From positions 248,001 to 312,000 of the forward strand of contig CDRNVI010000140.1 in the NCBI GenBank assembly GCA_977017575.1: a stretch of 64,000 bases of DNA. The letters run 5' to 3'. The DNA comes from Paramoeba atlantica. Lineage: Eukaryota; Discosea. A program made the translations under genes and the position numbers. The notes below the pieces were generated by a model, which was not told the DNA's origin, ran no database searches, and was given only the letters and a program-made list of their open reading frames with translations. Shown here one piece after another: positions 16,796-28,900 of the stretch; within the stretch, counting starts at the first letter, position 1; each line of letters opens with the position of its first letter.

Positions 16796-18573
16796 ATCAA
16801 GATATAAATAAGGCATCTTTCTTCCAAGAGGATAGTTTTCTGTGAGATGGGCGTTTGTTTCGTTTGTGAGTTGGAGAAAGGTTGGAGTTTGCGCGCTCAT
16901 GTCTAGAAACCAGAGGGCATTGTAATCTGTTTCGGTTGGGAAACGGTCTTGGTTGGTTCCTCCGAATCCAAAGATGGCGATATTATCAACTGTGAATTGA
17001 TATTTTTAATTCAATATCAAATGATTGAAAAAAGAAATCAAAAAAAAAGAAGAAAGAGAAAGAGAAAGAGAAAGAGAAAGAGAAAGAGAAGAGAAGAGAA
17101 GAGAAGAGAGACCATAAGCAGCTTGCAAATAACGACGAGGTTCAGGAATCAAATTATACCTCTCCCAAACTCCAACAGAAAAACGAGCCAAACTAAATCG
17201 ATAAAAATAAGGAGTATCTATTTTTTTTCACTCTTTCAACAAAAATCATTCAATTTTAAATGAAACATAAAAAAAATGAAACCAGAAATCCAATAGAAAA
17301 TCTTTGTCCCATAATTTGATGTTGCTGAAGCTCCTTGTTGAACAGGAAAAGGAAAAGAAGGATCAAATGTGATATTCACCCAAAAAGATCCTGATAAATC
17401 CCATCTCCACACATCATTATTTCGAAGATTCGCCCCCTTTTCACCAAAATATATTAGAGAAAAAAAAGATCTGAAATAAAAGAGAAAAACACAAAAAAGA
17501 GCACAGAAAAGAAAGAAAGAAAGAAACTTGGCCAATATTTCCACCAAAGAGCATCAATGAAGGTCCTAAAAAAGATCAAATAGTATCAAAATTTGGACTT
17601 ACGAAAAAAGAAAAAGCCACAATTGAAAAGAGAAAGAGAAAAGAGAGAGAGGTACCTGCAGTCCCATCAATTGAACCAGCAATTGACTGAATATTGGCTG
17701 CCCATCTTTCCTGTCAAAAAATGAACAACATCATTTAAATTGCTTTCATAAGAGAAAATAGAAAGAAATGAAAGAAAGATAAAAGATAAAAGATAAAAGA
17801 TAAAAGATAAAGATAATAAAAGCTAAAAAGATAAAAAGACAAAAAAAACGACAAAAAAAAAACCCTGGGCCCCAGAGAAGAAAGAGCAGAATCATAAAGA
17901 AGAGTCCACTGGGCAGAAAGCAAAGACTCCTGATCAAAAACAGGACCAAAACTCCACAAATCACCCAAAACATCTTGATCATTTTGACCACCAAAAAGAA
18001 AGAGATAATTCCCCCAAACTGTTGCTGTTTGCCCCCAATTTCGAGGGGGGGGGAGATTGTTCTTTGGATCTGCGATTGGGTGCCATGATTGGTCTGTTGT
18101 GTTCCAGAATTGGAGCACTCCTGTTGAGAGACCTGTGTGTGTTGTTTTTTTTTTTCAGTTTTTCTTATTTTCTTTTTGAAATTAAATGAAAAGTTTGGTG
18201 ATGAAGATTTGAGAAGAGAGAGTGAGAGAGAGAACCTGTGTAGCCAAGATAACCACCAAGGTTTGGAAATGAACCACCAACACAACAAGAACAAACCCCA
18301 GTTGCTGAGATCCTTTCGATTGGAATCACTTCTTTCCAACTCGAAGCCTTTTTATGTTCAAAATGAATACTTCTTTCTTTCTTTTTGTTTGAGAAAAATG
18401 AACCTGGGGGTCAGAGAAAACCACACAAAACCACAAACACAAAAGAACAAAGACACCTTTCATCTCAAAAAAAGAGAACAAGAGAGACCCAAAAAGAAAA
18501 ATCAGAAAGAGAACGGGTGAGGGAGAAAAAAAAATGATCGAATTTTGGGGACGAATTACTTTGCTGATCTGTC
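16682..18573 (-). CDS. Kelch-repeat protein
   Basis: ATG at 18573 (MTDQQS) is followed by a GTAATT donor and an exon from about 18404 (SSFFSNKKKERSIHFEHKK, then SSWKEVIPIERISATGVC and GGYLGYTG). The next exon (18124-17866) has TATVWGNYLFLFGGQNDQ and DLWSFGPVFDQ, a classic kelch blade (hydrophobic strand, GG, W). Further exons give ERWAANIQSIAGS (17715-17660), GPSLMLFGGNIG (17560-17530), NNDVWRWDLSGSFWVN (about 17450-17280), VGVWERYNLIPEPRRYLQA (17215-17113), and VDNIAIFGFGGTNQDRF to DAWRVDLTGLF with a TGA at 16682. The joins I checked keep frame. A beta-propeller of about six blades is likely, used in protein binding or as a galactose-oxidase-like scaffold. I see no F-box, BTB or signal peptide, so the partner is unknown. 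The gene is divergent from the ERp29-like gene. Confidence 0.85.
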
Positions 18574-18996
18574 ATTGTCTGATTGGTTGAAAAAAAGAAT
18601 TGCGAATTCTTTCTTTTTTTTCGCTTCTCTTTTCTCCGACCCTTCGTCACTTTTTCGTTTTTCCTTCAGCCCTTTGTTTTTTGAGAATGAGAAACCAAAA
18701 AAAAAAGAAAAGATTGATCTCTCAATTTTTTGCCACCAAACATCAAGGGAAAGTATCTTTTTTAAAAGAACAAAAATTTGTGAAACGATCACGAGTACAA
18801 GATTTGTTCTCTTTCGAGTTTGAGAGTGATGGATCCATTTCAAAACATTTTTCATTGTGAGTCAACAAGTCCAAGATAAGAACAGAGAAAAAAACTATCA
18901 AGAAAATGGAGCTCTAAATTTAGCGTCAGGCCTGATTTTTGGCCACGTGTTTCTTCTTTTTCTTTGTCGCCATTTTTTTTGAGCTGGAACGTCAGG
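18574..18996. promoter_or_regulatory. Divergent intergenic region, kelch / ERp29-like
   Basis: This 423-bp gap lies between two genes transcribed away from each other. It is rich in T and A runs. Open frames in it are Phe/Lys-rich and not convincing. I find no clear TATA box or RNA gene. Confidence 0.45.
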
Positions 18997-20166
18997 ATGT
19001 TGAACAAGTTCTTCCTTTTGTCCCTTTTGGTTCTTGGGATGGTGATGGGCCAGTACGACGACTTTGATTACGATACTTATGCTGCTCGTGGACTTCCTGA
19101 ATTCCACGATCCTGAAAATTTTGGCGGGTATGATGATTATGATTATGATGGCGATTATGGAGATTATGGTGATTATGGTGATTATGGTGATGGTGATGAT
19201 GCTTCTGATCCCAAGGTTCTTTCTTCTTCTTCTTCATTCAAAGAAAAGATTTCAAATTTTGGGTCGTTGTTACTGAACCTCCAATGGGCAGATTCCTGGA
19301 TTGTTGGAGCTGGATCAAATTTCATTCCGCAAGATTGTTGCGACAGGAAGTGTTGTTGTTGTTGATTTTGTTCAGGAATCCTGGACTTCCGTTTCAGTGG
19401 TTTTAATTTCTTTTGATCAAAAACAAAAACTCTTTTTTGATTTTGCAAGCAGGGATTGAACGAAATTGCCTCGAAGTTTGAAGATAATGATAACCTTTTA
19501 CTCGGAAAACTTGTCGTCAGCTCAAACCCCGAGATCCTGGTTTGTGAGAATGAAAAACAAAACAAAAACTTTGAATAACTTTCTTAATTTTTACTCCTAA
19601 AGGAACATTATTCAATTGATCTTGAAGAAGAACAAGAACAAATCTTCCTTTTCCAAGGATCAGATTCTCCAGTTCGGTTCTCATCTCTCTTTATCTTTCT
19701 GATCTCTTTCCCTTTCCTTTATTCGCTCACATTTCTTTTTTAGTGTTCCAGGGGATGTTGAAGAAGCTACTGGCTTCATCTCGTTTTTCCTTGACGAAAA
19801 GGTTCTTTTTCTTTTGGTTTCTATTTTGGATTTTTTCCCCCAGATCTGGAATGAGCCTTTCTCTCGGATATCTAGGTGAGGGAGATTTCGAAACTCATTG
19901 CAGGAATTCTCGAGAAAGATAGCGAGTCTCAAAATAATATGTTGAAAAAGATTGAAGACATTGTCTCAAAAGATTCTTCAGACCTTTCCCAGAAAATTGC
20001 CAAATTTTTGAAGGTAACATGGAGGAGATCTGGAGGGGATCGTGCAAAAATTGAACAAGAACAAGCTCGGCTTGTTAAATTGCTTGACGAGAACTCAGAA
20101 AATATCTCATCAGAGAAAGTGACAGAATTTCGAGTTCGTTTGCAAGTTTTGAAAGTCCTCCAATAA
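18997..20166 (+). CDS. ERp29-like ER protein (thioredoxin-like domain without CxxC plus ERp29 C-terminal domain)
   Basis: ATG at 18997 starts a signal peptide (MLNKFFLLSLLVLGMVMGQ). Then comes an acidic Asp/Tyr/Gly stretch with repeated GDY units (about residues 45-62). After an intron (about 19216-19283) the frame IPGLLELDQISFRKIVATG and VVVVDFVQESWTS forms the first strands of a thioredoxin fold with no cysteine pair. Exons GLNEIASKFEDNDNLLLGKL (19452-19540), EHYSIDLEEEQEQIFLFQG (19604-19680) and VPGDVEEATGFISFFLDEK (19746-19800) follow. The C-terminal all-helical part (about 19900-20166) contains IEQEQARLVKLLDENSE and VTEFRVRLQVLKVL, matching the ERp29/PDI-D domain end. ERp29 family proteins act as chaperones for secretory cargo; a similar role is inferred. 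No KDEL-type signal is seen at the end (LKVLQ). Confidence 0.8.
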
Positions 20167-20270
20167 CACCAAAAAAGATCAAGAGACACCCAAAATCAAA
20201 TTAAATAATAGATAAAAAACCTTTTTTTTAAATTACAATTATTATCTTTCACAATATTGAAAGACCTCTT

Positions 20271-20879
20271 TCAATCAGCAATGGTTCCAATGGCGTACCG
20301 TTTAATTTCGTGATGAACAAAAGAGGGATGTTGTGAACCATAAAATCCTTTTGTGTTATCCAAACCAGCTCTTCGAAGGATTGCATCCCCTCCTGTTTGT
20401 TTGTTTGAAAAAAAATTAAGGGAACAAGAGGAGAGAGAGAAGAAATTGATTTCTCTCTTCCTTTCTTTTTTTTTAGGATCGAAAATTGGATTCTTTACCT
20501 GGGTGATCTTCAACATATGGTGTAACATCATAAACTGTACGATCAATTATCAACCAACAATCAGTTCTTGTATTATGTCTTGCAATCTCTGAAAGATAAA
20601 AAAAAAAGATCAGACGCATCGAAACTAAATCATTCATAAACCAACCAAACCTGCACTTGAAAACTTTGGACCATGGATCCTAAACATCAGAAGAATAAAA
20701 AATCAAAAAACAGAAAAAGAAAAAAAAATCACAATGGCAAAAAACTTGGTTTCTTGAAGAGTGATGTCTCGTTTGATTTCCTGGGTTCTCATGAGAAAAA
20801 AGATCGACAAAACAAGAAGAACAAAGGTCCCCAACAAAAGAAAACCAACTACCCGATTGTCCTTCCCCAAGATTATCAT
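20271..20879 (-). CDS. Membrane-anchored cytochrome b5 domain protein
   Basis: ATG at 20879 begins MIILGKDNRVV followed by a transmembrane helix (GFLLLGTFVLLVLSIFFLM) and a basic stem (RTQEIKRDITLQETK). After an intron, MFRIHGPKFSSA and then RTDCWLIIDRTVYDVTPYVE lead into EDHPGGDAIL, the first heme-binding His motif of cytochrome b5. GFYGSQHPSFVHHEIKRY supplies the second axial His, and the protein ends AIGTIAD with a TGA at 20271. The helix is N-terminal, unlike the C-terminal tail anchor of classical microsomal b5, but similar to several fungal and plant b5-like proteins. It probably serves as an electron donor at the ER. Introns fall near 20725, 20650-20592 and 20500-20396. Whether an extra upstream exon exists is not settled. 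Confidence 0.8.
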
Positions 20880-21088
20880 TCAAAAACGATTAAGAGAAAG
20901 AAGAAGAAAAGAGAGGAAAAACAGACCCCTTTCTTTTTCTCTTTCTCTTCTGATGACATGGTTGTTGATTTGAGAAAACCAACCTCCCCCCCCCCAAAAA
21001 AAAACGACAAACAAAAAAACCGCAAAACACAGCCAAAAAAGACAAAACAAAATAAGATTTTGTTTGATTGATTTTTTTATTTTTTGGA

Positions 21089-23346
21089 TTAATCTCTTTC
21101 TTCATAAGCTCCTTCCATTCCAAGTCCACTTCCAACACCAGGTGGTCCAGCCCCTCCTTTCTTTCCTGAGCCAGAAACAATCTTGTCCACCCGAAGCAAC
21201 AAAATGGCTGATTCAATCGCAGTTTTAAGGGACTGAGATTTCACAACAATTGGTTCGTAAAGATTTAAAGTTTTCATATCAGCAATTGCTCCAGTTAAAC
21301 CATCAATTCCATAGCAAGAATTCTCTTTGGGGCTTTGAGCATGTTTAGCACGAAGTTGTGTCAAAACACGAATTGGTTTGACCCCACAGTTGCTCGCCAA
21401 AACTCGTGGAATGACCTCAAGTGCATCAGCAACAGCAGCATAAGCAAGTTGTTCTCGGCCTGAGATCGATTTTGCTTTTGTTCTCAAATGGTGAGACATC
21501 GACATTTCACAGGCACCCCCACCCAAAACGAGAGTAGGGTCGAGGAAGATATTTTTTGCTGCCATCATCGCATCTTGAAGGTTCCTTTCGACCTCGTTCA
21601 GTAAATCTTTACTTGACCCTCGAAGAAGGACCGTGCAAGCTCCAGGATTCTCACAGTTGGTCAAAAAAGAAAAGTATTCATCTCCAATCTTACAAGAAAA
21701 ATAGGAGAAAGAAAAAATTAGAAAGAGACTCTCACATCAAACAAATGAACACCACAACACAGAGCAAAACTCTCTCTCCTTCTCATCTTCTCCCTCTCAT
21801 CACGATCTTCGAAAAAAAAAAACCTTTTTCACTTCAAAGAGACCACACTTTGTTCCAACAAAAGATTCTTGAAGATCTTCGGGTCTATTCACAATTGTCG
21901 CTCCACAAGCTCTCGCAATTCGATTGTTGTCTGTCTTCTTAAATCTCCTCAAAGCTGTAACACCATTTTTCACAAAGAAATGTTGAGCAAGATCCGAACA
22001 CCCTTTCTCAGTAATCACTAAATCAGGTTTGAACTTTAAAATATCATAACACATTCGTTTAATATATTCTTCCTCAATTTCGAGGAGCCTCTCAAAATCC
22101 CCTTGTCGTTCCAATTGAACTTCTAAAGCACTCTCTCCTTTTTTGTATTCGAGGGTACAATCAAGACAAATGATTCGCGGATTCTCGATCTTCCTTTTCA
22201 TTCCAGTATGTGTCACATCTAAAATTGGATGAATTTTGTGTAAGATAAGAAAACAAAAAAAGCGAACAAGTGAAAAAAACAGAAGATGATCATCAATCTC
22301 TCTTTTTTGTTTCAACAGAGAAAAAATAAAAGAAAAATTGCATCGAAAACAATAAAATGAAAAAAAAAAATGAATGAAAACCTTTGTTAATCACAACACC
22401 AGCAATAACTTCACTGTCCTCAAGAAAACCACCAGGAATTTTCTCGACTTTCACATATCTTTTAATGTCAATATCTTTTCTTCCATCAACTTCTCGAATG
22501 ACTGACTGAACCGCATCAATTGACATATTACAAAATAAGTCAAGATGTGTTCGAATAAATTTTGTTCCCAAAGTACTTCGAAGAAGACGAATGAGATTTT
22601 CTCTGTCTTGCAAATCAATCTTAAATGATAACGACTTAAGATGTTCCAAAGCATCCTCTAAGGCAAGATTCAAAGCTGAAACAATGAAATTTGGGTGAAG
22701 ATTTTTCATGAGAAGGGGTTGGACAGAGTGAAGAATTTCTCCAGCTGGGAAAAAATTGAAAATTAGGAGAAAGAAAACTTTTTAAAATAAAATCTCATCG
22801 CCCATCCATTCTCTCTTTCTCTCTTTTCCATCTTCATCCAAATTGAAAAATTGTCTCAAAGAAATTGACTCGAAAAAAAAAGTGGAAAAAAAAACCAAGA
22901 ATAATCACGCTGGTGGTACCATCACCAACTTCTTCGTCCTGGGCACGAGAAAGTTCCACGATACTCTTTGCGGCAGGGTGAACAACTTCCAACTCTCTCA
23001 GGATCGCATTTCCATCATTTGTAATCACAAGACCGTGGGAACTATTTGGTTGAAGGGTCAAATTCTTCTTTCTTCAAAAGAGAGGGAGAGAAGAGAGGAG
23101 CTCCCTCCTCTTTCTCTTTTTCGTTTTTTTTTTCTTTCCCTCTTTCTGATTTCTCTTTGATTTCTTTTTTTCTCTTTTTTTTTTGAACCTGAGGATCATC
23201 TTTAACATTGCTCGTGGTCCTAAACAACTTCGAATCACATCAGCAACTGTTTTAGCAGCATCAATGTTGGTGATCTGTGTCTCCCTTGCGCTTTCTGTCT
23301 TTGGTGTGGTATTCACAACCATTACTGGCATACGAGGTTGTGCCAT
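21089..23346 (-). CDS. CCT3: T-complex protein 1 subunit gamma (chaperonin CCT3)
   Basis: Five exons are visible: 23346-23191 ([19 protein letters not shown] to [16 protein letters not shown]), about 23050-22906 ([14 protein letters not shown], then [14 protein letters not shown] with the ATP-binding GDGTTS), 22745-22382 ([12 protein letters not shown] to VAGVVINKG), about 22220-21823 ([20 protein letters not shown] to [12 protein letters not shown]) and 21695-21089 ([46 protein letters not shown], ending AYEERD). The total of about 550 residues is the usual length of the family, and the N-terminus with RESGR/ESARETQ-type sequence marks the gamma subunit. CCT is the eukaryotic cytosolic chaperonin that folds actin and tubulin. 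All exon joins stay open. The gene is divergent from importin alpha. Confidence 0.95.
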
Positions 23347-23811
23347 TTTTTTGTGGAAATTTTTGTTCCTGGAGAGAAGGACCGTTCACAAAAGAAGAAA
23401 AAGAATGAAAGGGGGGGGAGGGGAAAAAAAGGGGGAGAAAGAAAGGGTTGTTGGGTTGAAATGAAAACCTGAAAAAAGAATGAAAGAAAAACTTTTTCGC
23501 CGCTCCAACCCCTCTCGACGAGCACTCCCTTCTCTCCCAAAGTCTTTTTGCAATCTCGATTACCAAAAAAGGACATATTTTTTTTGACTTAACGAAAGGG
23601 GTTATTTTTCGATTGTATAAAATTTAAAAAGACCGTTAGAGTCAAAGGAGTGCTCGCACAAAAGTCGTGACGGTGAAAAAGTTTGCTCTTTCGCTGCAAA
23701 AAGCTTTCTTTTTCCTATTTTTTTTGTTTTTTCACTTTTTTGGTGGGTGTGTCTCTTTGTTGTTCAACACAGGCTTTCCTCAAAAAACTTCCACCCCCCC
23801 CACCTTTCACA
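23347..23811. promoter_or_regulatory. Divergent promoter region, CCT3 / importin alpha
   Basis: The interval contains a TATA-like tataaaa at 23616-23622, about 190 bp before the importin alpha ATG. A 10-bp motif cgagcactcc (23519-23528) is repeated in inverse orientation as ggagtgctcg (23647-23656), placing one copy towards each gene. The remainder is GA/CT-rich. Their function as promoter elements is inferred. Confidence 0.45.
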
Positions 23812-25395
23812 ATGGCTTCTCGGACAAACCAAGAGAATTTAGGAAAAGCTTTTGATCGGAAAAAAGAATTTAAGAAAGGGATTGATGTTTCCGAATCTCG
23901 TCGAAGAAGGGTTGATCAGTCCGTTTCAATTCGAAAGAACAAACGGCAAGAAATGGTCGCAAAGAAACGTCAGTTACGGTTGGATGATGAACCCTCCAAT
24001 ACCTATGAACCAACTGATGGAGAATTGTTAGAATTGATTCGAAATATTCACAACCAAGACGCTAACATCCGGCTTGAATCGGTTATTCAAATTCGAAAGT
24101 TGCTCTCCTCAGAACACAGTCCCCCAATCGCCGAAGTCATTCACACAGGAAGTTTGCCGGTTTTTATTCAATTTCTCGAGAAACACGACGATCCAAAACT
24201 TCAATTTGAATCTGCCTGGGTTTTAACAAATATTGCTTCCGGAACATCAGATCAAACCGAACTTGTTGTCAACTCTGGAGCCATCCCTGCTTTTGTATCT
24301 TTGCTTGGTTCCCAAAATGATGATCTCCGCGAACAAGCTGCGTGGGCTCTTGGAAATATTGCTGGAGATTCGCCTCATTTTCGTGATCGTGTTCTCCAAG
24401 CTGGAGCTTTGCAACCGTTACTCCATTGTTTAACTACTTCTTCTAAAATTGGGATGTTGCGAAACTGCAGTTGGACCCTTTCCAACTTTTGTCGTGGAAA
24501 GCCTCCCCCTCCTTTTCAATATCTTCAACCAGCCATCTCTGTCCTTAATGCTCTCCTTAATGCTCCTGATGACGAAATTTTGACAGACGTTTGCTGGGCG
24601 TTGTCTTATTTAACCGATGGAACCAATGATCGAATTCAAGCAGTTGTGAATGAGAGAGATATTGTTCCTCGTGTTGTGGAACTTTTAGATCATGATACTC
24701 CATCTGTCCAAACTCCTGCCCTTCGTGTGATTGGTAATATTGTGACAGGTGACGAGAGCCAAACACAAGCTGTGTTACATTGCCCCATGGCTTTGCCTCT
24801 CTTGAAGAAATTATTGTCTCATCCCAATAAGGCTGTTCGTAAGGAAGCGTGCTGGGGAATCTCGAATGTCACCGCTGGAACAGTCCCCCAGATCCAATGT
24901 GTTATGGAAGCTGGCTTAATCCCAATTATTGTTGATATGATGGCCTCTTCTGAATTTGAAATTCGAAAAGAAGCTGCTTGGACCCTTTCGAATGCTTCTT
25001 CTTGTGGAAACCCTGACCAGGTCCTTTATCTTGTCAACCAAAATGTCCTCCCCTTATTCTGTAGTTTGTTAAATTGCTATGACCAAGCAACAATTTCGAT
25101 TTGCCTCGATGGAGTCGAGAACATCCTTAAACTTGGAAAAGACACCTCTCGGTTTGGCACTCCCAATCCCTTTGTTCGAATGGTAGAAGAATGCGATGGG
25201 CTTTCGAAAATTCATGACCTGTCCAATCACCAAAATGCAGGCATCTTCGAGAAAGTTTCCGGGATCCTCGATTACTTCGATGATGAAGAGGGTGGAGATT
25301 ACAATGACCCATTTGAACCTCAGGTACAACAAGGTCAAGGACAATATGCTTTTGGGGCGGGTGTGAATAACTACAATGGAACTTTCAACTTTTGA
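23812..25395 (+). CDS. Importin subunit alpha (karyopherin alpha)
   Basis: A single exon encodes 527 residues, the family length. I chose the ATG at 23812 (MASRTNQENLGKAFDRKKEF); the frame extends upstream but that part is hydrophobic and follows a poly-C stretch typical of a leader. Residues 1-70 form the importin-beta-binding domain with Arg/Lys clusters (SRRRRVDQSVSIRKNKRQE). About ten armadillo repeats follow, with the characteristic W-x-x-x-N ladder that grips the nuclear localisation signal: SAWVLTNIASG, AAWALGNIAGD, CSWTLSNFCRG, VCWALSYLTDG, ALRVIGNIVTG, ACWGISNVTAG, AAWTLSNASS. The C-terminus (DDEEGGDYNDPF) is the acidic end that binds the export factor CAS. It is the adaptor for classical nuclear import. 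Unlike its neighbours it has no intron in the coding part. Confidence 0.96.
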   Translation: MASRTNQENLGKAFDRKKEFKKGIDVSESRRRRVDQSVSIRKNKRQEMVAKKRQLRLDDEPSNTYEPTDGELLELIRNIHNQDANIRLESVIQIRKLLSSEHSPPIAEVIHTGSLPVFIQFLEKHDDPKLQFESAWVLTNIASGTSDQTELVVNSGAIPAFVSLLGSQNDDLREQAAWALGNIAGDSPHFRDRVLQAGALQPLLHCLTTSSKIGMLRNCSWTLSNFCRGKPPPPFQYLQPAISVLNALLNAPDDEILTDVCWALSYLTDGTNDRIQAVVNERDIVPRVVELLDHDTPSVQTPALRVIGNIVTGDESQTQAVLHCPMALPLLKKLLSHPNKAVRKEACWGISNVTAGTVPQIQCVMEAGLIPIIVDMMASSEFEIRKEAAWTLSNASSCGNPDQVLYLVNQNVLPLFCSLLNCYDQATISICLDGVENILKLGKDTSRFGTPNPFVRMVEECDGLSKIHDLSNHQNAGIFEKVSGILDYFDDEEGGDYNDPFEPQVQQGQGQYAFGAGVNNYNGTFNF

Positions 25396-25977
25396 AGAAG
25401 GGACTGGATCCGCTTTTCTCTTCCCCCCCCCACCCTCCTCCTTCCTCCATTTTCCATTTCTACCTCTCTTTAAATTAAATTCCCCACCACCCACAAAAAA
25501 AAAATATGAAATTTTTAAATTGAACACATACAATTCTCCCCAAAAAATTAAAATAAATGAAAATGAAAATAACAACCACCCCAATCAATAATTCACACCC
25601 CAAAAAAGAAAAACCACAACACAACAAAAAAAAAAGAAAAGAAAACACTCAATCACCAAAAAATATTTATTCACCCCACCAATTATACAAATACACACAC
25701 ACTCACAAACTTTGATGAAATTTTGAAAAAGTCTGTGGTGGCTTTGTTCTTGGAAAAAAGAAAGAAATAAAGCACCTTTCTGCCAATCCCCTCTCTCTCT
25801 TTTTTTCAAAAAAAGAAAGAATCCCAAAAAAGAAAGACCTTTCTCCTTTTCCACTCTTTTGTTATCTAAATATAGAATAAAATGGTAGTTTTGTTCCACA
25901 CTTCAAAAAAGGGGGTCTTTTTGTTGAGTGTCTTTTTTTTTTTGTGTTCTTCTTTTGGCTGACTCACTTTTTTCTGA
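25396..25977. other. Intergenic region after importin alpha
   Basis: It is C- and A-rich after the importin stop (25400-25640) and AT-rich after that. It should hold the importin 3' UTR and the promoter of the glucosylceramidase gene. I see no further gene. Confidence 0.5.
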
Positions 25978-28900
25978 ATGGCTTCTCAACAAGGTCAATC
26001 CATCTTTTGGAAGGCAACAAACCCAAAAGATAACAAACGAGATGACCTTTCAATGTACAATGGTCGAAAGGTCGACTATAAGTCTGATCGGTTAGGTCCT
26101 GGAGTTTACGAGATTCAAGCGGAGGCTGTGGGGGCTGGGTTGATGGCGTTGAGACATGTTTCTCTCACTTTGAAGGTTTGGGAAAGTGGTCAAGTAATTC
26201 TTTCGGCTGTGGGTGAAGTAAGCCCAAAAGAGCGTGAGTGGAAACAAACTTTTAAAATTGAAAATCATGGGAAGATTGAGTATGATTGTGTTGGTGTGGC
26301 TGCTCACTCGTTGAAGAATTTGAAATTTAAAACAAGATTGATGCGAGCTGATTTGCCACTTGCTTCTACTGCAAATCTTGAAGCTGCACCTTCTGTGTTG
26401 TTGAAATCTTCCCAGGGTTTTGTTTCCATTTTATTTGCCTTTGCCTCTTTCTCTTGATGGCTCATTCATTTTTACTCACCACAACATTTCAGGTGAAGGA
26501 GGACCAGAAGTTGTCAGGACAATCTATCCCCCTGTTTTGCCAAATATTTGTTGGTCGAGACGATTGTCTGAAACATTCCCTTCTCATCAAGAGTTTTCTG
26601 TCACTCCTTATGAGGGGATGCGTCTCGCTGGGTTGGGTCTTCGTATGAAGCGTTATATCGGTCAGAATAATATCTTTTCTTTTTGCTATCTTTTCTTTTT
26701 AATATCTTTTCTTTTTAATATCTTTTTTCTGCTGTCTCACTCGCTTCCCCTCTCTCTCTCTCTTCCCCTTTTTTAGATGCGGAGACTGCACAAGGAAGAT
26801 TGCCTGTCATGAATCCTTTCAAAAAATCTCCTGCTGGTCCTCGTATGGTTCCTACTTCCCCCTTTTCCATATTTTTTTCTTATTTTTTTTTTTTTCGTTT
26901 CTCTGTTTATTTAACTTTTACTCTCATAAAATAGGGAGTTCCTCTTGGTGGTATTGGAGCTGGGACCATTGGTCGAGGATGGTTTGATTTTTTCACTTAT
27001 TTGTTGCACTTATTTTTTTTTGTGTTTTTGTTCTTTTTTTGCACCTCTTTTTTCTTTTTTTTTGTAACTAAAATTGTGATTAAGGCGGGGTGACTTTGGA
27101 CGATGGTCGATTCTCCCTGGGTTTCCTAACTACAACATCTTAGATGCTGGTTTCTTTTTCTTCTTCTTCTTCTTTCAAGGAAAAAAGAGTATTGGAATTA
27201 ATCATATCTTTGATCAGATAACTTTTCTGTGTATATTAAACGTGGGAAGAGAGATCCTGTTGCGACTGTTCTTCAACCAACCAAACCTTCTTCTCGAAAG
27301 TTGAAGAAAGCTTGGAATTTTGACATCTCTGGAGAGAAATGTACTAATTACTCTCTTTATCCTCAGAGCTTTACTGAGTATAACGAACCAGATGGTTTTT
27401 TCCCTTTCTTTTAGTGATTTCCAACTTCTTTTCATTTATTGATATTCTTTTTTTTTAAAAAAAAAAAAGACCAAATCTCGCTTACTTGTCGACAAGTGTC
27501 CCCTTTCTTGCCTCACAACTACAAAGAAAGCAGTTATCCTGTTGGTGTGTTTGAATGGACAATCGAAAACAGATCAGATTACGAAGCTGAAGTTGCTTTG
27601 ATGTTCACTTTCCAAAATGGAATTGCTGAATCTTATGACAAGTTTTTTTTTAAAATCTTTATTTTTCAAGATAGATGATGTCTTGTTTGTTTGTTGTTCT
27701 TGTGTCTTGATTGGTGATTGTGGGGGAGAGAGGTGTTGTTCTTGTGATTGGGTCTGTTTTTGTTGTGTTTTGGTTTTTTTTTTTGTGGAAGTTTAGTTGG
27801 TTGTCTTAATTTTCTGGTTTGAAACATTTTTTTTTTGTCTAGTGATGGTGGACATCGAAATATCTCTTTCAAGAACAAGACCAAAGATGGCTCCGATGTG
27901 GTTGGAGTCGAGCTCAAGTATGCCATTTTTCTTTCTATCTTTCTTTGCTTTTTTTTTTTCTATTCTCTTTTTCCTTCTTTTTTGCTTAGAAATCTCTTTG
28001 CACAGATATAATTTGCCCACTCACGGGAGAATGAAAAAAGAAGTTTTGAAGAAAAAAGCCCAAAATGAAGCGAATTTAGCTGATCGTTTTCGAGAGTCGG
28101 TAATTTGAGTGCTTTTATTTTTTTTTTTGAATTTTTTTTTGAATTTTTTTTTGAATTTTTTTTGAATTTTTTGATTCGAGAAATCTTTTTTATTCTTTTT
28201 TGTTTTCTTTTTTCTCATTCTGATTATTTTTTATCCTTAGGGTCCAGGTCCTAATATTAGAGAGTCAGGAGGAGCAGCGGAGGGTGGTGCGTTTTCTGGA
28301 GATGGACTTCGAATCTCTTCCTTTAATGTGAAACTCGACGATGATGAAACTCAAGATCCAATGGCTTTCGCGATTTCTGTTCGCTTTTTACTTTTTTCAA
28401 TTCTTTTAAATGATACCATTATTATTTTAATAAAAAGAATATTAGAAGAGGGATTTATTTTATGGGATTAATTTTTTTGAATTAGGTTTCTTCTCCAGAT
28501 GCAGATGCAGAGTTAACACATCACTCAAAATTTTTGATTGAGGGAAAAACTGATACACATGCCTGGAAGGCTCGCACTCTCTGGAAACATTTTTCGGAAC
28601 ATGGAAAACTTTCTAATCAAGAATCTCTTTCTCCTTCTGATCCAGGTCTTTTCTTACTTTTTATTTCTTCCTTTGATCTTTCTTTGGCTCTTTGTCCTCC
28701 CCTTTTCTTTTTTGTTTTCTTTTTTGTTTTATTTTGCGCCTTCTGTTTTCTGTTTTCTTTTATTGAATTAACCCTATAAAAAAAAGGGCAAGTGATCGGA
28801 GCTGCGGTGTGTGGTAAAGTAAAGGTCCCACCTGGTAAAATCAGTCAAATTGTTTTTTCATTGGCTTGGGATGTTCCAATTGTTCGTTTTAATTCTGGCG

